Source: Zopfochytrium polystomum
Taxonomy: Eukaryota > Chytridiomycota > Chytridiomycetes > Chytridiales > Chytridiaceae
DNA length: 64,000 nucleotides
NCBI GenBank assembly: GCA_025765615.1
Contig: JAIVFJ010000019.1
Span: 248,001 to 312,000, forward strand
Direction of reading: 5' to 3'
Shown: in pieces, positions 45,509 to 54,256 of the stretch
How positions within the stretch are numbered: the stretch's first letter is position 1
Layout: each line of letters opens with the position of its first letter
Notes under the pieces: generated by a model
Seen by the model: the letters and a program-made list of their open reading frames with translations, nothing else
Databases searched by the model: none
Told to the model about the DNA's origin: nothing
Program-made: the position numbers and the translations under genes

Positions 45509-47486
45509 TCATCTCCCCCTTTTAGGCCTCTTCTGCAACTTGGTGGGGTACCTGGTCTTGAACTTGAGCAGAAGGTCTTGGCAGTGAGTGAGGTTTGACT
45601 CAGGTTTCCAGGTGTTGTCAGCATCTGAGTAACCTTTCCACTTAACAAGGAACTTGAGTGTCCTTCCAAACCACTTGGCATCCAAGATTTGTTCAACCTC
45701 AAATTCCTCCTCACCTTCTACCTCAACTGGAGGAGGAGGAGGAACAACTCTGCCTGGAATGGAATTGGCCACAAACTTCTCCAAAAGGCTGACATGGAAA
45801 ACTGGGTGGATCTTCATGGACGCAGGGAGATCCAGCTTGAAGGTGACTGGATTGATTTGCTCCAAGATCTTGAAGGGTCCCAACTTGAGGTTGTCTAGCT
45901 TGGGACTTGGTCTTTTGGTCTGCAAGTTCTTCCTCATGCCTGGCCAGTAAAAGTCTCTGGAAACAAGCTCATATGTCTTGTGCTCTCCTGGGTGTCCAGC
46001 TGTTGCTGCATCATGCCTTGTCTTGAGTATCTCAAGTTTTCCTCTTCTTGGCTGATTTGAATCTTGTGAGGCTTGGGGTCCTTGGAAATAGCATAGGCCC
46101 ACACACTGTCAGGAAGCAGTGAAAGGTGTGTCTTGGATGGTGGGGTGAAACCATCTCCCCCTTCAGGTGCAAGGTCTGTCCTTCTGTGCTCATCAGCAGT
46201 GGGGCTTGAATTGTTGACTGGGAACTGTGATTCTTGAATCTTTGACTGAGGGTTCTGTTCTTGGCAAAGACTGTGAGCTGTGGAGCTTGAATCTTGAATT
46301 TGGACTGTGAACTGTGGTACTTGAATCTTTGACTGTGGGTTCTGTGAACTACAGACTTGGACATGACTGTGAGCTCTATGAGCTGTCCTGGAATCTTGAC
46401 TATGAACTGTGAACTGTGAAACTTGAATCTTGGCTGGGATCTGTGAGCTGCAGGCTGATACTGGAGCTGTCATTTGTCGTTGACCTTGGATACTAGGCTG
46501 AGAACCTTGAATCAGGGACTTGAGAGCATGAGACTTGGAGGCTTGACTTGAGTTTTGGGTGACTGTTCCAATTGGTGGAGGTTGGACTTGACCAGCGACC
46601 CAATCAATGGCAGGGTTCTGGGCTTGCAGCCATGGTAATCCCAGGATGACAGAGAATGTGGGTGAGCCAAGATCCAATACTTCTAGGTTGACCATGGATG
46701 GTGGAAAGGCTTGGATGTGGAGGTTTAGCTTGGTTTCATGGCTGATTTCCTTGAACAGAGCATGATTGGCAAAGTGGACCTTGAGGGGTGTCGATTTCTT
46801 GATGGTGGGAATGGCACAAGACTTGACAAGGGTGGCATCAATGATGTTGCAGGATGATCCAGAGTCGATAAGGGCCTTGGTTGTGATGGTTGACTTGGGT
46901 GAGAGTTGAATCTTGACATCCATGGTGAGTTGGTGGGGCTTGGAATCTGAGGTGTTTGTGGTGCTGGTGGTGGTGATGAAACAGGGGCAGCTTGGAGGAA
47001 GGTCCAGGGAATTGCCCCTCAGTGAGCCTGAACCTGGGAGTTTGGGTGCTTCTTCCTTGGGCAGTCCTTGACAGCGTGTTCCTTGGAGCCACAGTAGAAA
47101 CACAGTCCCTGCTGGGCCCTCCTTGTTTTCTCCTCTTGGCTCAGAGGACCCTTAGGAAGTGTCTCAACTGCATCCACTTGCATGGGTTCAGGAACTGTAA
47201 GAGCTTGAGGGACTGGGGTAGGTCTTGATGTAGTTCCTACTTGTCTTTGCTTCAGCCTCTTGGAGTAGAGTCTGTTGTCAATCTTGATGGCAAGGAGAAT
47301 GTACTCTTCCAAGGTCTCAGGGATGTGCAGAGACTGGGACAGCATGTCTTGGATAGACTCATGGAGACCATCATGGTACAGCTCCATCAGAGCTGCATCA
47401 TTGTATCCAGAGTCTCTGGCTAGTTGCTTGAATTGGTTTGTGTAGGCCACACAAGATTGCTTTCCTTGCTTGATATGCTTGAGCTT
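45509..47486 (-). pseudogene. Ty3-1 gag end, protease and chromodomain with RT and IN deleted
   Basis: Gag C-terminal part with the CCHC knuckle (CFYCGSKEHAVKDC) ends at 47019. Pol overlaps it in the -1 frame with the protease ALIDSGSSCNII. RT and RNase H are absent: sequence jumps from TADEHR to RTDLAPEGG (about 46185), skipping about 1.4 kb of Ty3-2 sequence. Most of the integrase is also gone: GMRK joins NLQTKRPSPKL at 45929-45936, exactly between two TGAGGAAG repeats that are 774 bp apart in Ty3-2 (51237 and 52011). A small frameshift precedes this. The chromodomain and LTR end remain. It can move only with enzymes from another copy. Confidence 0.92.
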
Positions 47487-47505
47487 TGTTATGAATCACC
47501 CTCTG

Positions 47506-47613
47506 GAAACCTCTGGAACCTTCTAGAACATTCCTTCATGGAACCTTCTGGAACCTTCTGGAACCTTCTAGAACATTCCTTCATGGAACCTTGTGGAACC
47601 TTCTGGAACCTTC
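47506..47613 (+). promoter_or_regulatory. Phased GAA/TTC array (heat-shock-element-like)
   Basis: Units lie exactly 5 bp apart. The best block is GAA-TTC repeated four times at 47541-47578; a GAA-TTC-GAA-TTC block is at 47516-47533 and another at 47596-47613. This is the nGAAnnTTCnnGAAn pattern bound by Hsf1 trimers. The array ends 110 bp before the TATA box. Function is inferred. Confidence 0.7.
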
Positions 47614-47723
47614 TTTGCTTTCCTGACTTGTCTTGTTGTCATTGGTATCATTGGTATCATTGTATTACTAATTGCTCTTTCTGGAACTTTCTTGGAGTCT
47701 TGACAAGGAACACTCTCAAAAGG

Positions 47724-47730
47724 TATAAAA
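47724..47730 (+). promoter_or_regulatory. TATA box of Ty3-2
   Basis: TATAAAA lies 35 bp before the self-primer sequence AAGTGAATTAT, so transcription could start there. It is conserved in all LTR copies. Confidence 0.75.
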
Positions 47731-47841
47731 GGGGGATGGGGGACCTGTCCCATCCCTCAAGTGAATTATTGTTTCCAATACAATCATCACTCCTCTCAGT
47801 TCCTTGTCTGCCTTGTCCTGTCCTGCCCTGTTCCTGACATC

Positions 47842-47852
47842 ATAATTCACTT
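47842..47852 (+). other. Primer binding site, complementary to the RNA 5' end
   Basis: ATAATTCACTT, 2 nt after the LTR, is the exact reverse complement of AAGTGAATTAT at 47759-47769 inside the LTR. Tf1 of fission yeast uses 11 nt of its own mRNA 5' end as primer in just this way. The same pair exists in Ty3-1. Confidence 0.8.
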
Positions 47853-47879
47853 CACCCTCTCCCACTACTCTCTGCCATC

Positions 47880-48803
47880 ATGTCTGACCCAAACAACACC
47901 TTCCCTGATGCAACTGCCTTCCAAGCCTTGATGGACCAATTACAAGCCCTTTCAAGACAGACACACCAACTTCAAGAACAAGTCCTTCACCAGCAGCACC
48001 AGCTTCAACAACAACTTCACCAACAAGAACATCAAGCTCTTCCCCTGCCTCAAGCCAACCAAGCAAGAGAGCCCAAGGTTCCCAGCCCTGACAAGTTCAC
48101 TGGGCTGGCCAAAGACCTTAGGAACTTCATGGCCACTGTGGAGAATGTCATCCTTCTCCAACCTTCAAGATTTCCCAGTGAGCAAGTCAAGGTTCTTTTC
48201 ACAAGCACCCTCCTGTCTGGTCAAGCTCAATCATGGTACAGATCTCTCCCAAGCACACCCACCACCCTGCAAGAGCTCTGGGAGGGGCTGGAAGCTACCT
48301 TTGGTGACCCCTACGCATCTTGGACAGCAAGATCCAAGCTCAAGCATATCAAGCAAGGAAAGCAATCTTGTGTGGCCTACACCAACCAATTCAAGCAACT
48401 AGCCAGAGACTCTGGATACAATGATGCAGCTCTGATGGAGCTGTACCATGATGGTCTCCATGAGTCTATCCAAGACATGCTCTCCCAGTCTCTGCACATC
48501 CCTGAGACCTTGGAAGAGTACATTCTCCTTGCCATCAAGATTGACAACAGACTCTACTCCAAGAGGCTGAAGCAAAGACAAGTAGGAACTACATCAAGGC
48601 TTACCCCAGTCCCTCAAGCTCTCACAGTTCCTGAACCCATGCAAGTGGATGCAGTTGAGACACTTCCTAAGGGTCCTCTGAGCCAAGAGGAGAAAACAAG
48701 GAGGTCCCAGCAGGGACTGTGTTTTTACTGTGGCTCCAAGGAGCATGCTGTCAAGGACTGCCCAAGGAAGAAGCACCCAAACTCCCAGGTCCAGGCTCAC
48801 TGA
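47880..48803 (+). CDS. Ty3-2 Gag
   Basis: 307 residues from the first ATG after the leader. A Gln-rich coiled-coil stretch (residues about 15-55) precedes the capsid domain (KFTGLAKDLRNFMATVENVI ... WYRSLPSTPTTLQELWEGLE), a retrotrans_gag-type fold. The nucleocapsid has one CCHC knuckle CFYCGSKEHAVKDC near residue 282 and a basic tail. It forms the particle and binds element RNA. The last 85 nt overlap pol, with a -1 frameshift signal inside. No defect was seen. Confidence 0.95.
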   Translation: MSDPNNTFPDATAFQALMDQLQALSRQTHQLQEQVLHQQHQLQQQLHQQEHQALPLPQANQAREPKVPSPDKFTGLAKDLRNFMATVENVILLQPSRFPSEQVKVLFTSTLLSGQAQSWYRSLPSTPTTLQELWEGLEATFGDPYASWTARSKLKHIKQGKQSCVAYTNQFKQLARDSGYNDAALMELYHDGLHESIQDMLSQSLHIPETLEEYILLAIKIDNRLYSKRLKQRQVGTTSRLTPVPQALTVPEPMQVDAVETLPKGPLSQEEKTRRSQQGLCFYCGSKEHAVKDCPRKKHPNSQVQAH

Positions 48804-51800
48804 GGGGCAATTCCCTGGACCCTCCTCCAAGCTGCCCCTGTTTCATCACCACCACCAGCACCACAAACACCTCAGATTCCAAGCCCCACCAACTCACCAT
48901 GGATGTCAAGATTCAACGCTCACCCAAGTCAACCATCACAACCAAGGCCCTTATAGACTCTGGATCATCCTGCAACATCATTGATGCCACCCTTGCCAAG
49001 TCTTGTGCCATTCCTACGATCAAGAAATCCACACCCCTCAAGGTCCACTTTGCCAATCATGCTCTGTTCAAGGAAATCAGCCATGAAACCAAGCTAAACC
49101 TCCACATCCAAGACTTTCCACCATCCATGGTCAACCTGGAAGTATTGGATCTTGGCTCACCCACATTCTCTGTCATCCTGGGATTACCATGGCTGCAAGC
49201 CCAGAACCCTGCCATTGATTGGGTCACTGGTCAAGTCCAACCTCCACCAATCGGAACAGTCACCCAAAACTCAAGTCAAGCCCCCAAGTCTCATGCTCTC
49301 AAGCCCTTGATTCAAGATTCACAGCCAGCCAAGACTCAAGTTCCACAGTTCACAGTTCACAGTCAAGATTCAAGTAGAGCTCATAGAGCTCACAGTCATG
49401 GCCAAGACTCTAGTTCACAGAACCCACAGTCAAAGATTCAAGTACCACAGTTCACAGCCCACATTCAAGATTCAAGTTCCACAGCTCACAGTCTTTGCCA
49501 AGAACAGAACTCTCAGTCAAAGATTCAAGAATCACAGTTCCCAGTCAAGAATTCATGCCCCACTGCTGAAGAGCACAGGAACTTGGACCCATCAGACCTT
49601 TTGCTGGCATCCAAGCTACCAAAAGAATATCTCCCTTATGCTGATGTGTTTTCCAAGACCAAGGCAGACCTGCTACCAGCTCAGAGGCCTTATGACTGTG
49701 AAATCCCACTCAAGGATGAAACTTGCAGCCCACCTTTCAAGCCACTGTACCACCTCTCTCCACCAGAAGCCAAGGCCCTCCAAGAATACATTGAAGAAAT
49801 GCTGAACAAGGGATTCATCCAACCTTCCAAGTCACCAGCTGGAGCTCCCATCTTCTTTGTCAAGAAGAAGGATGGGGGACTGAGACCCTGTGTGGACTAC
49901 AGAGATCTCAATGAGATGACAGTCAAGAACCGCTATCCACTGCCTCTCATCTCTGAATTACTGGACAAACTGAGCCATGCAAGGATATTTTCCAAGATTG
50001 ACCTCAGAGGTGCCTACAATTTGGTCAGAATTAAGCCCCAGGATCAATGGAAGACTGCCTTCAGATGCAAATACGGTCACTTTGAGTACTTGGTTATGCC
50101 CTTTGGACTTACCAATGCTCCAGCTATTTTCCAAGGCATGATGAATGACATCTTCAGGGATATTCTGGACCTTTTTGTCATTGTCTACCTGGATGATATC
50201 CTGGTATTTTCATCTGACACTGCAAGCCATATGGGACATGTCAAGACTGTCTTGGAGAGACTCAGACAGCATCACCTCTATGCAAAGCTGGAGAAGTGTG
50301 AATTCCACAAGACCTCCATTGAGTTTTTGGGGTTCATTGTGTCTGACAAAGGGATCTCCATGGCACCAGACAAGATCCAAACTATTCTTGAATGGAAGGC
50401 TCCAAATTCCATCAAGGATGTTCAAAGCTTCCTTGGATTTTGCAACTTCTACAGAACCTTCATTGCCAACTATTCTGCCATAGCCAAGCCTCTCACTGAT
50501 CTCACCAAGAAGACCACCAAGTTTGAATGGACCCCAGCAGCAGACCAAGCCTGGCTAGCTCTTAAGACAGCAACCACAAGTGCACCACTCCTTAAGCATG
50601 TGGATCCCTTGCTTCCCTTCACCTTGGAAACTGATGCCTCAGACTATGCCCTTGGCGCTGTTCTGTCCCAGCCAAGCTCTCAGGACCCCTCTGCTCCTCT
50701 GCATCCAGTGGCATATTACTCCAGGAAGCTGAACAGTGCTGAGTGTAACTACACAGTCCATGACAAGGAGTTGCTTGCAATTGTGGAAGCATTCAAATTC
50801 TGGAGACACTACTTGGCTGGTTCTAAAGGCATCTCTGTCTATTCTGATCACAAGAACCTCACCTTCTTCAGGGCAAGGAGGTTGCTCAAGCAGAGGCATG
50901 CCAGGTGGGCTGAACTGCTCTCTGAGTATGACTTTAAGCTGTGCTATTCTCCTGGCCACCTTAACACTGTGGCTGATGCCCTGTCAAGAAGAACAGACCT
51001 TGCACCTGAAGGGGGAGATGGTTTCACCCCACCATCCAAGACACACCTTTCATTGCTTCCTGACAGTGTGTGGGCCCATGCTATTTCCAAGGACCCCAAG
51101 CCTCACAAGATTCAAATCAGCCAAGAAGAGGAAAAACTTGAGATACTCAAGACAAGGCATGATGCAGCAACAGCTGGACACCCAGGAGAGCACAAGACAT
51201 ATGAGCTTGTTTCCAGAGACTTCTACTGGCCAGGCATGAGGAAGTACATCAAGAACTATGTCAGCAGCTGTGAAACCTGTCAAAGAAACAAATCCAGCAG
51301 ACACAAGCCCTATGGACTTCTGGAGCCCCTCCCAATTGCCATCAGCCCTTGGTCATCAATATCCATGGACTTCATTGTGAAACTGCCCCCATCCCATGGA
51401 TTTGACTCTATCCTTGTTGTCATCTGCAGAAGGACAAAGTTGGCCCATTTCATCCCCTGCACTGAGAATATAGATGCACAAGGAACAGCAGACCTGTTTT
51501 TGCAGCACATATTCAGGCTCCATGGGCTGCCTCAGTCAATCGTCAGTGACAGAGGACCACAGTTCAGATCTCAATTTTGGAAAGCACTCACAGCAGCCCT
51601 TGGAATCAAGTCTCAACTGTCAACTGCTTATCACCCTCAGACTGATGGACAAACAGAAAGAACAAACCAGACTCTGGAGCAGTATTTGAGGTGCTATGTC
51701 AGCTATCAACAAGATGATTGGCCCACCCTCCTTCCACTGGCAGAATTTGCTCTCAACAATTCTCTCCACTCAAACACCCAGCTATCTCCTTTCTTTGCAA

Positions 51801-52438
51801 CCTATGGCTTCAATCCAAGAGGAGATCTTCTGGGACAAGAGACCCTATCCAATGTCCAAGCTCCTGCTGCGGCTTCACACTTACATAAGCTCAAGATCAT
51901 CAACTCCTTCCTGGACTCCACCCTGAAGCAAGCCCAAGAAGATGCCTCAAGATTTGCCAACACTCACAGAATGGACCATGACCTTGCTGTGGGTCAGCAA
52001 GTTTGGCTTCTGAGGAAGAACTTGCAGACCAAAAGACCAAGTCCCAAGCTAGACAACCTCAAGTTGGGTCCTTTCAAGATCTTGGAGCAAATCAATCCAG
52101 TCACCTTCAAGCTGGATCTCCCTGCGTCCATGAAGATCCACCCAGTTTTCCATGTCAGCCTTTTAGAGAAGTTTGTGGCCAATTCCATTCGAGGCAGAGT
52201 TGTTCCTCCTCCTCCTCCAGTTGAGGTAGAAGGTGAAGAGGAATTTGAGGTTGAACAAATCTTGGATGCCAAGTGGTTTGGAAGAACACTCAAGTTCCTT
52301 GTTAAGTGGAAAGGTTACTCAGATGCTGACAACACCTGGGAGCCTGAGTCAAACCTCACTCACTGCCAAGACCTTCTGCTCGAGTTCAAGACCAGGTACC
52401 CCACCAAGTTGCAGAAGAGGCCTAAAAGGGGGAGATGA
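48719..52438 (+). CDS. Ty3-2 Pol (PR, RT, RNase H, IN, chromodomain)
   Basis: This is one open frame of 1239 codons in the -1 frame relative to gag; after frameshifting at 48782 it would add 1218 residues to Gag. Domains: protease ALIDSGSSCNII (about residue 80); RT with FFVKKKDGGLRPCVDYRDLN and YLDD (residue 490); RNase H TLETDASDYALGAVLSQ and the YSDHKNLTFF motif; integrase zinc region with H, H, CETC; DDE core with SMDFIVKLP, VSDRGPQF and GQTERTNQTLEQ; the GPFKILEQI module; chromodomain FLVKWKGYSDADNTWEPE (about residue 1200). All catalytic residues are present, so it may be active. The chromodomain in this group targets integration to marked chromatin. The stop codon abuts the 3' LTR and the polypurine tract lies within the last codons. 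Confidence 0.97.
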   Translation: MFLLWLQGACCQGLPKEEAPKLPGPGSLRGNSLDPPPSCPCFITTTSTTNTSDSKPHQLTMDVKIQRSPKSTITTKALIDSGSSCNIIDATLAKSCAIPTIKKSTPLKVHFANHALFKEISHETKLNLHIQDFPPSMVNLEVLDLGSPTFSVILGLPWLQAQNPAIDWVTGQVQPPPIGTVTQNSSQAPKSHALKPLIQDSQPAKTQVPQFTVHSQDSSRAHRAHSHGQDSSSQNPQSKIQVPQFTAHIQDSSSTAHSLCQEQNSQSKIQESQFPVKNSCPTAEEHRNLDPSDLLLASKLPKEYLPYADVFSKTKADLLPAQRPYDCEIPLKDETCSPPFKPLYHLSPPEAKALQEYIEEMLNKGFIQPSKSPAGAPIFFVKKKDGGLRPCVDYRDLNEMTVKNRYPLPLISELLDKLSHARIFSKIDLRGAYNLVRIKPQDQWKTAFRCKYGHFEYLVMPFGLTNAPAIFQGMMNDIFRDILDLFVIVYLDDILVFSSDTASHMGHVKTVLERLRQHHLYAKLEKCEFHKTSIEFLGFIVSDKGISMAPDKIQTILEWKAPNSIKDVQSFLGFCNFYRTFIANYSAIAKPLTDLTKKTTKFEWTPAADQAWLALKTATTSAPLLKHVDPLLPFTLETDASDYALGAVLSQPSSQDPSAPLHPVAYYSRKLNSAECNYTVHDKELLAIVEAFKFWRHYLAGSKGISVYSDHKNLTFFRARRLLKQRHARWAELLSEYDFKLCYSPGHLNTVADALSRRTDLAPEGGDGFTPPSKTHLSLLPDSVWAHAISKDPKPHKIQISQEEEKLEILKTRHDAATAGHPGEHKTYELVSRDFYWPGMRKYIKNYVSSCETCQRNKSSRHKPYGLLEPLPIAISPWSSISMDFIVKLPPSHGFDSILVVICRRTKLAHFIPCTENIDAQGTADLFLQHIFRLHGLPQSIVSDRGPQFRSQFWKALTAALGIKSQLSTAYHPQTDGQTERTNQTLEQYLRCYVSYQQDDWPTLLPLAEFALNNSLHSNTQLSPFFATYGFNPRGDLLGQETLSNVQAPAAASHLHKLKIINSFLDSTLKQAQEDASRFANTHRMDHDLAVGQQVWLLRKNLQTKRPSPKLDNLKLGPFKILEQINPVTFKLDLPASMKIHPVFHVSLLEKFVANSIRGRVVPPPPPVEVEGEEEFEVEQILDAKWFGRTLKFLVKWKGYSDADNTWEPESNLTHCQDLLLEFKTRYPTKLQKRPKRGR
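48776..48821 (+). promoter_or_regulatory. Programmed -1 frameshift signal of Ty3-2
   Basis: The slippery heptamer CCCAAAC (48776-48782) is in the correct Gag frame (C CCA AAC). After a 5 nt spacer, GGTCCAGG (48788-48795) pairs fully with CCTGGACC (48814-48821) around an 18 nt loop containing the gag stop codon. In Ty3-1 the heptamer is kept and one stem pair becomes G-T, so pairing is preserved. Confidence 0.8.
52424..52435 (+). other. Polypurine tract of Ty3-2
   Basis: AAAAGGGGGAGA encodes the last residues of Pol. The TGA stop (52436-52438) is directly followed by the 3' LTR at 52439. Confidence 0.85.
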
Positions 52439-52746
52439 TGTTATGAATCACCCTCTGGAAACCTCTGGAACCTTCTAGAACATTCCTTCATGGAACCTTG
52501 TGGAACCTTCTGGAACCTTCTTTGCTTTCCTGACTTGTCTTGTTGTCATTGGTATCATTGGTATCATTGTATTACTAATTGCTCTTTCTGGAACTTTCTT
52601 GGAGTCTTGACAAGGAACACTCTCAAAAGGTATAAAAGGGGGATGGGGGACCTGTCCCATCCCTCAAGTGAATTATTGTTTCCAATACAATCATCACTCC
52701 TCTCAGTTCCTTGTCTGCCTTGTCCTGTCCTGCCCTGTTCCTGACA
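52439..52746 (+). repeat. Ty3-2 3' LTR
   Basis: A 308 bp LTR matching the 5' LTR except for the 45 bp tandem gain there. It is followed by the AGCTT target duplication. Confidence 0.97.
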
Positions 52747-53207
52747 AGCTTGGATCTTGCTGTCCAAGATGCGTAGGGGTCACCAAAGGTAGCTTCCAGC
52801 CCCTCCCAGAGCTCTTGCAGGGTGGTGGGTGTGCTTGGGAGAGATCTGTACCATGATTGAGCTTGACCAGACAGGAGGGTGCTTGTGAAAAGAACCTTGA
52901 CTTGCTCACTGGGAAATCTTGAAGGTTGGAGAAGGATGACATTCTCCACAGTGGCCATGAAGTTCCTAAGGTCTTTGGCCAGCCCAGTGAACTTGTCAGG
53001 GCTGGGAACCTTGGGCTCTCTTGCTTGGTTGGCTTGAGGCAGGGGAAGAGCTTGATGTTCTTGTTGGTGAAGTTGTTGTTGAAGCTGGTGCTGCTGGTGA
53101 AGGACTTGTTCTTGAAGTTGGTGTGTCTGTCTTGAAAGGGCTTGTAATTGGTCCATCAAGGCTTGGAAGGCAGTTGCATCAGGGAAGGTGTTGTTTGGGT
53201 CAGACAT
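52747..53207 (-). pseudogene. Ty3-1 gag, N-terminal half
   Basis: The minus-strand start at 53207 (MSDPNNTFPDATAF) gives the same N-terminus as Ty3-2 Gag up to the AGCTT duplication within TARSKL. The rest of the same gag continues at 47486. Without the insertion the reading frame would be continuous. Confidence 0.93.
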
Positions 53208-53247
53208 GATGGCAGAGAGTAGTGGGAGAGGGTGAAGTGAATTATGA

Positions 53248-53555
53248 TGTCAGGAACAGGGCAGGACAGGACAAGGCAGACAAGGAACTGAGAGGAGTGA
53301 TGATTGTATTGGAAACAATAATTCACTTGAGGGATGGGACAGGTCCCCCATCCCCCTTTTATACCTTTTGAGAGTCTTCCTTGTCAAGACTCAAAGAAAG
53401 TTCCAGAAAGAGCAATTAGTAATACAATGATACCAATGATACCAATGACAACAAGACAAGTCAGGAAAGCAAAGAAGGTTCCAGAAGGTTCCACAAGGTT
53501 CCATGAAGGAATGTTCCAGAAGGTTCCAGTGGTTTCCAGAGGGTGATTCATAACA
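53248..53555 (-). repeat. Ty3-1 5' LTR
   Basis: A 308 bp partner of 45201-45508, with TGTCAGGAACA and CATAACA ends and the CACGT duplication just outside. Confidence 0.95.
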
Positions 53556-53560
53556 CACGT

Positions 53561-54165
53561 GTTGAAGGTCTCCTTACACGTGCCAAAGTCTTCCTTCTTC
53601 GGTTTTAGTTGCCGCTCTTAAGCATCAGCACCGTCGATCTCTGCTCTCTCACCTCTCAAGACCTTGTGTTTCTCCCTCTGGTCTGTGCGTATCCCTGGGG
53701 CTTAACACACCCGAAGACGCACACCAAGTCTGTTACATCTGCCGATTTCATCGAACCCCAACCTCTGTCTGTGAGCAGAGGACAACCTTGCGAAGCTTGC
53801 TGTATGCGTGCCCAACCACTGAGGCAGGGCGTTCAACTCACAACGGCGAGCGTCATCTTGATGCCGGCTCACCTCACCTGCAGTCAGAGCCAGCTGTGTC
53901 CAAACAGCACCTTCTACACCCTCACTCAGACTAAACTGTTGACAATATTAGTAGCAGAGCCTCAGGCGGCAACGTGGAACTTGGCAGGACTGAGTGAACA
54001 AAGAATATGCAAAGGCACTTCTGCTGCAGAACGTCCTTAACCGCTCTTCGAGACGGAACAAACAACAGGCAAATGGAATACCTGACTGCAGAAGTCGCTG
54101 AGTGGCCCGCTCATTTTTATGAACATTTTCGATTGCAGCTTTGTCGACTCGTGTGGAACGACGAC
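53561..54165. other. No gene recognised
   Basis: Short frames only, with no domain seen. Together with 43618-45195 it is the pre-insertion locus of Ty3-1. Confidence 0.4.
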
Positions 54166-54256
54166 AGCACCCATACAGGGGGTCGAACCCTGGACTTTCT
54201 CCTGCCACCTCAGATTGTAGAAGGGAGACGCAATACCACTTTGCTACACGGGTTAG
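54166..54256 (-). repeat. tRNA-derived SINE-like sequence
   Basis: On the minus strand TAGCAAAGTGG fits the A box, and GGTTCGACCCC fits the B box with a perfect 5 bp T stem (CAGGG/CCCTG, 7 nt loop). The anticodon arm does not fold properly and no clean acceptor stem forms, so this is a tRNA relic or SINE head, not a working tRNA gene. Confidence 0.55.

Larger units (their letters stand above)
47487..47839 (+). repeat. Ty3-2 5' LTR
   Basis: It starts TGTTATGAATC and ends TTCCTGACA. It is 45 bp longer than the other LTRs of this family because a segment spanning about 47530-47575 is duplicated in tandem. Confidence 0.96.
47487..52746 (+). mobile_element. Ty3-2, full-length Ty3/gypsy chromovirus
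   Basis: LTRs at 47487-47839 (353 bp) and 52439-52746 (308 bp) flank intact gag and pol. The element is bounded by AGCTT duplications (47482-47486 and 52747-52751), showing insertion into the gag of Ty3-1. Apart from a 45 bp tandem gain in the 5' LTR the LTRs are nearly identical, so the insertion is young. The order Gag-PR-RT-RH-IN-chromodomain and the 11 nt self-complementary primer site place it near the Tf1/sushi group. Confidence 0.97.
45201..53555 (-). mobile_element. Ty3-1, deleted chromovirus interrupted by a sister element
   Basis: Two 308 bp LTRs (45201-45508, 53248-53555) are flanked by perfect CACGT duplications (45196-45200, 53556-53560). Internal sequence runs on the minus strand: gag (53207-52747, continuing 47486-47019), protease, a deleted middle, and the chromodomain. 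The full-length element Ty3-2 sits in its gag at 47487-52746. Confidence 0.95.

Noticed and set aside
54166..54256. Functional tRNA gene
   Set aside because: A and B boxes are fine, but the anticodon arm and acceptor stem do not fold.
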